Shown here: positions 38,689-47,048 of the stretch, piece after piece
Numbering within the stretch: position 1 is the first letter of the stretch
Layout: each line of letters opens with the position of its first letter
Assembly (NCBI RefSeq): GCF_001643375.1
Contig: NZ_LSHB01000083.1
Coordinates: 62,001-126,000, forward strand
Direction of reading: 5' to 3'
DNA: 64,000 nt
Origin: Chryseobacterium sp. FP211-J200
Lineage (GTDB): Bacteria; Bacteroidota; Bacteroidia; Flavobacteriales; Weeksellaceae
Position numbers and translations under genes: made by a program
The notes under the pieces: generated by a model
What the model was told of the DNA's origin: nothing
The model's database searches: none
Seen by the model: the letters and a program-made list of their open reading frames with translations, nothing else

Positions 38689-40072
38689 CTCCTTCTTTTG
38701 CTTTATAAGTTTCACCGGAAATTTTCAAAATACTTTTCAATTCTGCTTGTGCAATTACAGGGAATGTTCTTGCATACAATAAGAATAGTACTGAGAAGAA
38801 ACCAATCGTTCCTAAATATACTCCAACGTCAATGATCGTCGGTTTGAACATTGTCCAAGAAGATGGTAAATAATCTCTTGACAAGTTGATGACGATAATG
38901 TCAAAACGCTCAAACCACATTCCGATATTAATGATCAATGCGATAATGAATGTCCAGAAGATATTGGTTCTAACTTTTTTGAACCAGAATGCTGCAGGAA
39001 CAACCAAGTTACAAATGATCAATGCCCAGAAAGCCCACCAGTAAGGTCCAGTTGCTGCTCCTGGAGATAGATATGTAAAATCTTCAAATCTTGATCCAGA
39101 ATACCAACCGATAAAATACTCAGTTGCGTAAGCTACAGTTACCATTCCACCTGTTACTACGATTACGATGTTCATAATTTCGATATGATACATTGTGATA
39201 TAGTCTTCTAAGTGACAAACTTTTCTAGCAACCAACAATAGTGTTTGTACCATTGCAAATCCTGAGAAGATCGCTCCAGCCACGAAATATGGTGGATAAA
39301 TGGTCGAGTGCCATCCTTTGATCACCGATGTAGCAAAGTCAAATGATACCGTCGTGTGTACCGAGAATACAAGTGGTGTTGCCAAACCTGCTAGAACCAA
39401 AGATAACTCTTCGAATCTTTGCCAGTGTTTTGCTTTTCCACCCCATCCGAATGCCAGTAGTGTATAAATTTTCTTATTGAAAGGCGTTTTTGCTCTATCT
39501 CTGATCATTGCAAAGTCAGGAATCAATCCCATAAACCAGAATACAACTGATACTGAGAAATAAGTCGAAATCGCAAATACGTCCCAAAGCAATGGTGAGT
39601 TAAAGTTAACCCAAAGAGAACCAAATTGGTTTGGCAAAGGGAAAACCCAATATCCAACCCAAACTCTACCCATGTGAATTACCGGGAAGATAGCCGCCTG
39701 ACAAACTGCGAAGATCGTCATCGCTTCAGCAGAACGGTTTACAGACATTCTCCATCTTTGTCTAAATAATAATAGTACGGCAGAAATCAATGTTCCTGCG
39801 TGACCAATACCTACCCACCAAACGAAATTGGTAATATCCCAACCCCAGTTAATGGTTCTGTTGAGTCCCCAGGCACCGATACCGGTTCCGATGGTGTATG
39901 CAATACAACCAAATCCGTAAACAAACAGAATTAAAGCGGCGTACAATGATGCCCACCATAATTTCCCTGCGCGTTCTTCGATAGGTCTTGCGATATCCTC
40001 TGTGATATCATGATAAGTCTTGTGACCAATAATTAAAGGTTCCCTTATCGGAGCTTCGTAATGTCCTGACAT
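38675..40072 (-). CDS. actC: alternative complex III, membrane subunit ActC (NrfD family)
   Basis: 465 residues with about ten membrane helices of the NrfD/PsrC family. Landmarks: REPLIIGHKTYHDITEDIARPIEE (ends shown) at the start, WWVGIGHAGTLISAVL, FFWxFMGLIPDF-type and STIYPPYFVAGAIFSGFAMV segments. It holds the quinol site and passes electrons toward the Fe-S clusters of ActB. It starts 7 nt after actB and overlaps actD by 14 nt. Confidence 0.95.
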   Translation of the reverse strand: MSGHYEAPIREPLIIGHKTYHDITEDIARPIEERAGKLWWASLYAALILFVYGFGCIAYTIGTGIGAWGLNRTINWGWDITNFVWWVGIGHAGTLISAVLLLFRQRWRMSVNRSAEAMTIFAVCQAAIFPVIHMGRVWVGYWVFPLPNQFGSLWVNFNSPLLWDVFAISTYFSVSVVFWFMGLIPDFAMIRDRAKTPFNKKIYTLLAFGWGGKAKHWQRFEELSLVLAGLATPLVFSVHTTVSFDFATSVIKGWHSTIYPPYFVAGAIFSGFAMVQTLLLVARKVCHLEDYITMYHIEIMNIVIVVTGGMVTVAYATEYFIGWYSGSRFEDFTYLSPGAATGPYWWAFWALIICNLVVPAAFWFKKVRTNIFWTFIIALIINIGMWFERFDIIVINLSRDYLPSSWTMFKPTIIDVGVYLGTIGFFSVLFLLYARTFPVIAQAELKSILKISGETYKAKEGDEHH

Positions 40073-40079
40073 TTTTTAC

Positions 40080-43000
40080 CTATTTATTATTTAAACTTTC
40101 TTTTCTGTTTCTGATTTTTGTATGATAGAAAACGTTTGGTTTTGTACCAATCTCTTCTAGCAATACGTATTTTCTGGTGCTGTTGAACAAGCTACGAACT
40201 TCTGAAGCTACATCATTCATATCTCCAAATTTAAGTGAACCTGTAGAACAAGCATTTGCACAAGCAACCTGGAACTCGCCATCCTTCACTCTTCTACCAT
40301 CTTTCTTAGCTTCAAGGATCGTAGATTGAGTCATTTGGATACACATAGAACATTTTTCCATCACCCCTCTTGTTCTTGTAACAACATCTGGGTTAAGAAC
40401 CATTCTTCCAAGGTCATTGTTCATATTGAAGTCAAATCTGTCATTCAATGCATAGTTGAACCAGTTGAATCTTCTTACTTTATATGGACAGTTGTTCGCA
40501 CAATATCTTGTACCGATACATCTGTTGTAAGCCATTTGGTTTTGACCTTGCTTCCCGTGAGATGTTGCCGCAACTGGACATACAGTTTCACAAGGAGCGT
40601 GGTTACAGTGCTGACACATTACCGGCTGGAAGATCACATCTGGATTATCAGCTGGATGGTTCAAGATACCTTCTGTGAAAGGACCACCATAAAGTTGAGC
40701 AGCATTAAGACCTCTGTCGATCTGCTCTTTTGTCTCGATCTTTTCGATTGCAGAGTAGTAACGGTCAATTCTCAACCAATACATATCTCTGGACATTCTG
40801 ATCTCTTCCTTACCAACAACAGCAACGTTGTTCTCTGCCTGACAAGCTACAACACAAGCACCACAACCGGTACAAGAGTTAAGATCGACTGACAAGTTGA
40901 AGTGAGGGCCATCTGTATCATCAAATGCATCCCAAAGATCGATCTTCCCGATAGGAAGTTCACCTCCAATAGTATGCATTGCCAAAGGCTTGTTCCACTC
41001 ATCTGTTGGTTTGTTGATGAAATCTTCCAAAGAAACTTCTTTAGCGATCTCATAACGACCCATCAAAGTATTCTGAAGCTGCATTCCTGCGAACTCATAA
41101 TCTTCTCCGGTCTTTTCAATTTTTACATTGGTAAGAACTGTATTATAACCATCGAATAAAGGATAAGCATTGATACCTGTATCAGCCACTTTCCCTGAAT
41201 CTTTTTTACCATAACCCAAAGCCAGACCCAAAGATCCTTCAGCTTGTCCAGGTTGGATGAAAACAGGAACATCTTTCAATGTTACACCGTTTACAGTCAC
41301 GTTAACCAAGTCTCCATCTAGCTGCATTCTAGCGTTAAGGCTATTCTCAAGCTTCAAAGCTTCTGCATCTTTTGGAGAGATCGTCAAGTAATTATCCCAA
41401 GACAATCTAGAGATAGGATCCGGAAGCTCCATCAACCAAGGGTTGTTAGATTGCGTTCCGTCACCAATTGCTTGTTTGGTATAAAGTTGTAATTCTAATT
41501 GAGCCGGTTTGAAAGCTGATAATTCAGCAACAGCCTGAGCTGCATTTCCGCCTGAGTAAGCCAATCCTGTAGAAAGACCACCAGTCGTGAAACCGTTATA
41601 TAAAGTCTTATTGAAAGTTTTTCCTTCATTAAGCGTTAAAGCATTTGCTTTAAGATATTCGTAGTAATTATTGGCTGGACTGTTTTTTCCATTGATCCAA
41701 ACCAGAAGAGATTCTTCAACCTGTCTTGATTTAAAGATCTTTTGAATCGTTGGCTGCATCAATGAATATGCACCAGTTTCCGGAGCAATATCACCCCAAG
41801 ATTCTAACCAATGTGTAGCTGGAATAACTGCTTTGGAAGCTTTGTAAATATCATTTTTCTTATCTGTAATTGCTACAGAGTAAGGAACTTTTGACAAAGC
41901 TGCTTTTAGAGATTTTCCTTTTGCATGAGAATAAATCGGGTTAACATTGTTAGAGATCAAAACGCCAACCTGTCCGCCATTCAACCAAGATAAAAACTCA
42001 TTGAATCTTGCGTTGTCATATTCTTTAAGGAAATTAGCTTTACCTGTGAAAGCTTTAGATCCTAATTTTTGATTGATCAAGTGAGCTAGAACATAAGCTG
42101 CTTTTGAACCATCTGCCAAAACAACTGCGTTGCTGCCTTTCGCCTGAAGTTCTTTTACGATCTCAGAAGCTGTTTTATCAGCAGTTCCACCGTTCAATCC
42201 GTTATAAACTTCTACCAAAGTTTTGAAGACAGCACTTGGCTTCAATCTATATCTAGAATCGGCGTTAGCTCCAGTTAAACTCAAGTTAGATTCAACCTGG
42301 ATGTGTCTCAACATATCCTGACCTGGCTTTCTTGCCGCAGCATAAGAAACTTCTAAGCTTGATGCATTATAGTCTCCTAAGAAATCTGCTTGGAAAGAAA
42401 CAACCAACTGAGAAGTACTAAGATCATAAACAGGCAATGCTCTTTGTCCGAAAACTTCCTGAGCTGCGTCCAATGCTGCAGCGTAAGGAATTGCATCGTA
42501 AGTGATCAGTTCAGCAGAAGGATATTTGGTTTTGAAATCTCCAAACAACTTTTTGAAAGTCGGGCTTGGGAAAGAATGTGATAATACCACGATCTTCTTA
42601 CCACTTGCCTGAGATTCTGTTAGGCCTTTTAAAACGAAATCATCGATCTTATTAAAATCAGTTTGCTCATCTCCATTCAAAGCTGGCAATTTCACTTTAT
42701 CATTATCATAAAGAGAAAGTACACTTGCCTGAGCTCTTGCATTGGTCTTACCTAATGAACCAGCTGTTGGGTTTGCCTCGATTTTAATTGGACGTCCTTC
42801 TCTAGTCTTAACTAAAACACTAGCGAAATCGAATCCGTCAAAATATGAAGATGCGTAAAAGTTAGGGATCCCAAGAATAATATCGTGTGGTTTTACCACG
42901 TAAGGGATCGTTTTAAGAACCGGAGCCTCACAAGCTGCTAAAGTAACAGCTGCTGTAGAGAAACCTAATATCTTAAGAAAATCTCTACGAGAAGTTCCTG

Positions 43001-43130
43001 AGTTACCAGCATCTTCCAAGAATTCATCTACCGGAATCTCATTCTGAAACTCTTTCAGCGCCCACTTCCCGTTCAGGGTTGGATCTTTTAGTTCGTGAAT
43101 ACTTCTGAATTGTATTTTATTTGAAGCCAT
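40080..43130 (-). CDS. actB: alternative complex III, Fe-S subunit ActB (TAT-exported)
   Basis: 1016-residue fusion of a molybdopterin-oxidoreductase-like domain (about 70-720) and a ferredoxin domain (about 740-960). The start RSIHELKDPTLNGKWA is typical of ActB; the TAT signal GTSRRDFLKILGF leads to a lipobox-like LAACEAP. Four cluster motifs follow: CTGCGACVVACQAE, CQHCNHAPCETVCP, CIGTRYCANNCPY and a CSMC motif near ARGVMEKCSMC. In known structures the MoCo-like domain has no Mo. It moves electrons from ActC to the haems of ActA/E. 21 nt after actA. Confidence 0.95.
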   Translation of the reverse strand: MASNKIQFRSIHELKDPTLNGKWALKEFQNEIPVDEFLEDAGNSGTSRRDFLKILGFSTAAVTLAACEAPVLKTIPYVVKPHDIILGIPNFYASSYFDGFDFASVLVKTREGRPIKIEANPTAGSLGKTNARAQASVLSLYDNDKVKLPALNGDEQTDFNKIDDFVLKGLTESQASGKKIVVLSHSFPSPTFKKLFGDFKTKYPSAELITYDAIPYAAALDAAQEVFGQRALPVYDLSTSQLVVSFQADFLGDYNASSLEVSYAAARKPGQDMLRHIQVESNLSLTGANADSRYRLKPSAVFKTLVEVYNGLNGGTADKTASEIVKELQAKGSNAVVLADGSKAAYVLAHLINQKLGSKAFTGKANFLKEYDNARFNEFLSWLNGGQVGVLISNNVNPIYSHAKGKSLKAALSKVPYSVAITDKKNDIYKASKAVIPATHWLESWGDIAPETGAYSLMQPTIQKIFKSRQVEESLLVWINGKNSPANNYYEYLKANALTLNEGKTFNKTLYNGFTTGGLSTGLAYSGGNAAQAVAELSAFKPAQLELQLYTKQAIGDGTQSNNPWLMELPDPISRLSWDNYLTISPKDAEALKLENSLNARMQLDGDLVNVTVNGVTLKDVPVFIQPGQAEGSLGLALGYGKKDSGKVADTGINAYPLFDGYNTVLTNVKIEKTGEDYEFAGMQLQNTLMGRYEIAKEVSLEDFINKPTDEWNKPLAMHTIGGELPIGKIDLWDAFDDTDGPHFNLSVDLNSCTGCGACVVACQAENNVAVVGKEEIRMSRDMYWLRIDRYYSAIEKIETKEQIDRGLNAAQLYGGPFTEGILNHPADNPDVIFQPVMCQHCNHAPCETVCPVAATSHGKQGQNQMAYNRCIGTRYCANNCPYKVRRFNWFNYALNDRFDFNMNNDLGRMVLNPDVVTRTRGVMEKCSMCIQMTQSTILEAKKDGRRVKDGEFQVACANACSTGSLKFGDMNDVASEVRSLFNSTRKYVLLEEIGTKPNVFYHTKIRNRKESLNNK

Positions 43131-43151
43131 TTATACTTCTAATTTTTGTTA

Positions 43152-44522
43152 TTAATAATGACATTTACCACACTCAAGACCTCCAATTGCATCTACAGTG
43201 ATCTTACTTCCTTCACCGTATTGTTTTTTCAACTTATCATGCAGATTTTTGAAGTATTCTTTATTATAACCGTTATTCATATCTACTTCTGTAGTTCTGT
43301 GACATTCTATACACCATCCCATGGTGAAGTCGTTGGCCATTTGAACCACATTCATTGTATCAATTTTTCCGTGACAAGCTTTACAAACAACATCGATTTT
43401 GTTCGCTGCATCTTTTTGCTTAGAATTGAATCCATTGATGATCGCCTGCTCACCAGCAACAACGTGCTGAGAGTGATTGAAGTAAACAAAATCCGGCATA
43501 TTGTGGATCCTTGTCCACTCTACAGGTTCTGTTTTACCAGTGTAGGCTTGCTTATCTTCATCCCATCCTACATGCTGATAGATCTTTTTGATCTCACCGG
43601 TGTAGAATTCTCTGTCTTTTCCAGGTTCGATATATTTCCCTTTGTATTCAGAAATAGAACGGTGACAGTTCATACAAACATTAAGAGAAGGGATCTCAGA
43701 AACTTTACCATACTTTGCACCTGAGTGACAAAGCTGACAGTCGATCTTGTTTTCGCCTGCGTGGATCTTGTGAGAGAAATAGATTGGTTGTTCAGGAGCG
43801 TATCCTTTGTAAACACCGATCCACATCAACCAGTTCCAAACGCCGTATAATGCAAACAATGCCAATAATGCCACAACACCTTTTCCTACATAGCTGTACT
43901 TCTCGTACATCGCAGAGAAATTGGTAACTCTAGTTGTATTAAGCTCTGACAACTCTGGAGTTTGCTGCAATTTTACTAATTGTCGAATTTTCAACAACAA
44001 CCAGAACAACAAACCAGAAATTGCAATCAACGCTGCAATTACGATTTTAGAATTAAGCTCTTGTGCTTTTTGAGCTTCGATAGCTGCAGTACTGTTTGCT
44101 CCTGCATCACCAGCGGCGGCATCGGCAACTACTTCTTCTGCAGGTGGATCTGTGGTGTAAGCCAAGATATCATCGATATCCGTATCCGATAAATTTGGAA
44201 ACGCAAGCATTTCGGTTTTGTTGAATTTCTCAAAAACCTCGTTTGCATACTTATCTCCAGATGCTCTTAAAGCCTTGTTGTCTTTAATCCATTTGTGAAG
44301 CCAATCTGTATCAAGATTGTGCTCCGTTTTCAATCTGTCGACAACGCCACCAAGCGCCGGTCCAATAACCTGTTTATCCAGTGTGTGACAAGCTGTACAA
44401 TTTGCTTTGAACAACTCTTGCCCCTTCTTTGGATCGCCTTGTGCATAAACAGAAGCGCCGGTTGACAACAATAAACTAATTGCTATCAGACCCTTTTTGT
44501 AATGCTTTCTCCAACTAATCAT
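43152..44522 (-). CDS. actA: alternative complex III, multihaem cytochrome c ActA with extra N-terminal haem domain
   Basis: 456 residues, first gene of the operon. The signal peptide ends at about SVYAQG. A monohaem cytochrome c domain comes first (CTACHTLDKQVIGPAL, Cys42-His46), then a membrane helix at about 158-178, a second at about 215-235, and the pentahaem ActA domain with CQLCH, CMNCH, CKACH, CIECH and CGKCHY. In all six CXXCH motifs, one more than the classical five-haem ActA, consistent with an N-terminal cytochrome fusion. It passes electrons from ActB to the acceptor. Confidence 0.94.
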   Translation of the reverse strand: MISWRKHYKKGLIAISLLLSTGASVYAQGDPKKGQELFKANCTACHTLDKQVIGPALGGVVDRLKTEHNLDTDWLHKWIKDNKALRASGDKYANEVFEKFNKTEMLAFPNLSDTDIDDILAYTTDPPAEEVVADAAAGDAGANSTAAIEAQKAQELNSKIVIAALIAISGLLFWLLLKIRQLVKLQQTPELSELNTTRVTNFSAMYEKYSYVGKGVVALLALFALYGVWNWLMWIGVYKGYAPEQPIYFSHKIHAGENKIDCQLCHSGAKYGKVSEIPSLNVCMNCHRSISEYKGKYIEPGKDREFYTGEIKKIYQHVGWDEDKQAYTGKTEPVEWTRIHNMPDFVYFNHSQHVVAGEQAIINGFNSKQKDAANKIDVVCKACHGKIDTMNVVQMANDFTMGWCIECHRTTEVDMNNGYNKEYFKNLHDKLKKQYGEGSKITVDAIGGLECGKCHY

Positions 44523-44663
44523 TTATATAATCTTGGGTTAGTAAATTCTATTGACTGTTTACATTCAATTCCGCAAAAATAGCACATTAACAAAAATTAA
44601 GAAGACCTTATCGCATGCTTTTTGTCAAATCCAATTAATTTGTAAACGTTCTAAATAACAAGG

Positions 44664-44694
44664 TTTGCGTTTCAATCAATTTATTTTAAATTTG
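44664..44694 (+). promoter_or_regulatory. Bacteroidota promoter of the SPOR gene
   Basis: TTTG (44664-44667), 19 nt, TAAATTTG (44687-44694): perfect match, 17 nt before the ATG. The divergent actA start is 189 nt away; a minus-strand TATTTTTG box (44574-44581) may serve the act operon, but it has no good -33 partner. Confidence 0.8.
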
Positions 44695-44711
44695 CCTAAA
44701 ATAAATATTAA

Positions 44712-45221
44712 ATGAACAATCTGCTTAAGCTTTTCATAATCGCAACTGTATTTTCTTTTTACCAAATTGATGCTCAATACATTGTGAAGAAAGACACACT
44801 CTCTGGAACCGAGCTTTCCTTCTCGCTGGACGAACGCATTAATGATGCTTTGGAAAAGGTAGAAGGCAATTGCAACCGTTCTGCCGGAACAATTGTGAAG
44901 GCACCACCAAAAATTTTGGTAGCCAATAGAGAACTTACAAATGCCGAGATCTGCAGAAAAAATCCGAAGATCATGGGTTACAAGATCCAGGTTGTAGTGG
45001 TAAAAAGCAATGAAGAAGCCAGCAAGATCAGTGTAGAATTCAGAAATAATTTCAGAAACCTGAAAGTTGAGAAAGACGCTTCTCTCAGACCAAACTATAA
45101 GATCCTTGCCGGAAGTTACTTTTCAAAGCAAAGTGCGGCTGACGACCTGAGAAATATCAAGAGGGTCTACCCATCGGCCATGGTCATTCCTTACGCTGTT
45201 TTTTGTGTCGAAGCTAAATAA
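44712..45221 (+). CDS. exported SPOR-domain protein
   Basis: 169-residue exported protein. The signal peptide ends near DAQYIVKKD (residue 21). A helical, mildly charged region follows, and the C-terminal part (about 88-168) is a SPOR domain: GYKIQVVVVKSNEEASKISVEFR, YKILAGSYFSKQSAADDLRNIKRVYPSAMVIPY (segments shown). SPOR domains bind denuded peptidoglycan, so the protein likely acts at the cell wall. It stands alone, with a strong promoter and a terminator; divergent from the act operon. Confidence 0.9.
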   Translation: MNNLLKLFIIATVFSFYQIDAQYIVKKDTLSGTELSFSLDERINDALEKVEGNCNRSAGTIVKAPPKILVANRELTNAEICRKNPKIMGYKIQVVVVKSNEEASKISVEFRNNFRNLKVEKDASLRPNYKILAGSYFSKQSAADDLRNIKRVYPSAMVIPYAVFCVEAK

Positions 45222-45232
45222 ATATATTAACC

Positions 45233-45258
45233 GGATTCAGTTCCGGTTTTTTTTATGT
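45233..45258 (+). terminator. intrinsic terminator after the SPOR gene
   Basis: AACCGGA (45233-45239) with TCCGGTT (45246-45252), then a run of T to 45258. Confidence 0.88.
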
Positions 45259-45337
45259 CTTATCTTGAAATTGCAATTTTTATTAGATCAATAATTTAGC
45301 TAATTTTACTTGACAATCTCTTCACGTCTGCACCCTT

Positions 45338-46944
45338 ATGAAGTTTCTGCTATCCTTTCTCATCCTACTTTCTGGGTTACAAAATGACACTTCAAAAAAA
45401 CGATGTGATGAATTGATATCCAAAGGAATAGACGCATTATATCAGAAAAATCACACAAAATCTTTAGAATTATTTACCGAAGCTAGAAGCCTGTCCGAAC
45501 AGAATGATTGGTATCTACAGCAATTCATTGCAACCAATTGCATCGGTCTTAATTATTATCAGATGTTGGATTACAGTGAAGCCCTTGATTATTATCTGGA
45601 AGCTTACACCATTGCTCTGAAACATCTGAACAAAGACAGAGAAATGACGGTTCTGAACAATATCGCACTCGTTTATCTGCGACAAGGAAAGTATAAAGAA
45701 TCCGAGAAACATCAGAAACGCGCATACGACCTTGCTATCTCGAACAAAGACACTATAGGAATTGCCCTGTACGCGGGCAACCTTGCCGATCTTACAATAC
45801 GACCAAAGAACTGGACAAAGCCTCTTATTATATTTCCGTTGCCCGGCCGATCGCAAAAATGGATATCCAGAGAGCGCTTGACATTGCGGAAGCCAAAAAT
45901 GCAATGGAGCGAAAAGACTATAAAAAGACACTCGCGCTTCTCAATCCCTTGATCAATAAACTAAACACACCAGAATATAACGACCACAAAGTGTCTGCTC
46001 TTTTGATATTGTCCAAAGTTTATGAAGACGAGAAAAATCCAGAAAAGGCACTTTCAGTCATCAAACAGGCACAGAAAGAAAATCTGAACTACAGCAATAT
46101 GACGGATATCTACACTCGGTTTTCCGATAATTATTTTGCTGGAGGCGACTACAGAAAGTCTCTTGAATACAAAGATTCTGTGCTTGTCGTGAAAGATTCC
46201 CTCAATGCGATCCAGAATCAAGCAATGTATCAAAACAGCGAGATCAAACTGAAGCTTCAGGATTCTCAAAAAGAACTGACAAATGAGAAAAAATTAAAGT
46301 TCTACATCATCGGATTTTGGATCGCTGTGGTTGCATTTATTCTCTGGCTTTTCCGAGGTTATCTTCAAAAGAACAAACAGAAAAGAAGACTTGCCGAGCA
46401 GAATGAGCAGATCATTGCCCTGGAACTTAAAAATAAAGAGAATTACGCTTTGCTTCTTGAAAAACAGATCAAAGAAAAAGAAACCGTCGCTCTTCTGGAA
46501 AAAGAAAAACTGAAAAATGAACTCGAAAATAAAAATCGAAAAATCGCTGCCAACGCTATTCATCTTGCCCAAAAAAATGACAAGATCGAGGATTACATTC
46601 TCCGCCTGAAAGAACGTCCGGAAATGAAAACGAATCCACTTTTAGCAAAACAATTGGATCAATTGAAAGAAGTACTCTCAAAAGAAGACAACAGTGACGA
46701 TTTTCTGAATCACTTCCAAGAGATCAACAGCAAGTTTATCAAATCATTAAAAGAGAAACATAACGATTTGACTTTAAACGATATCCGTTATATTTCCTAC
46801 ATCTATATGAATCTCTCTACCAAGGAGATCGCCTCAATTTTCAACATTACTATCGAAGCTTGCCGAAAGAGAAAAGAAAGAATTTCCAAAAAATTAAATC
46901 TTGAAAATTCCAACGATTTATATGCGTATATATCAAGTATATAG
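45338..46944 (+). pseudogene. TPR-transmembrane-HTH regulator split by a -1 frameshift
   Basis: The first part (from 45338) has a signal peptide and TPR helices: ALYQKNHTKSLELFTEARSL, YSEALDYYLEAYTIALKHL and GKYKESEKHQKRAYDLA. It leaves frame near 45791. One added T in GATCTTACAAT restores LYNTTKELDKASYYISVARP and joins it to the second part, which has more TPRs, a membrane helix (about 150-170 of that part), a long charged coiled coil, and a C-terminal LuxR-like HTH (TLNDIRYISYIYMNLSTKEIASIFNIT, ends shown). Repaired length is about 535 residues. Such proteins are Bacteroidota membrane-anchored regulators. Pseudogene or sequencing error. Confidence 0.82.
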
Positions 46945-47048
46945 AAAAATGTCACGTTTTTTCTTAAATAGTCCTGTTTATTCATTGCGGAAATAATTTT
47001 ATTCGTTGGCAGAAAAATACATTTGCTTTCAAATAAAGTTAATCTATT

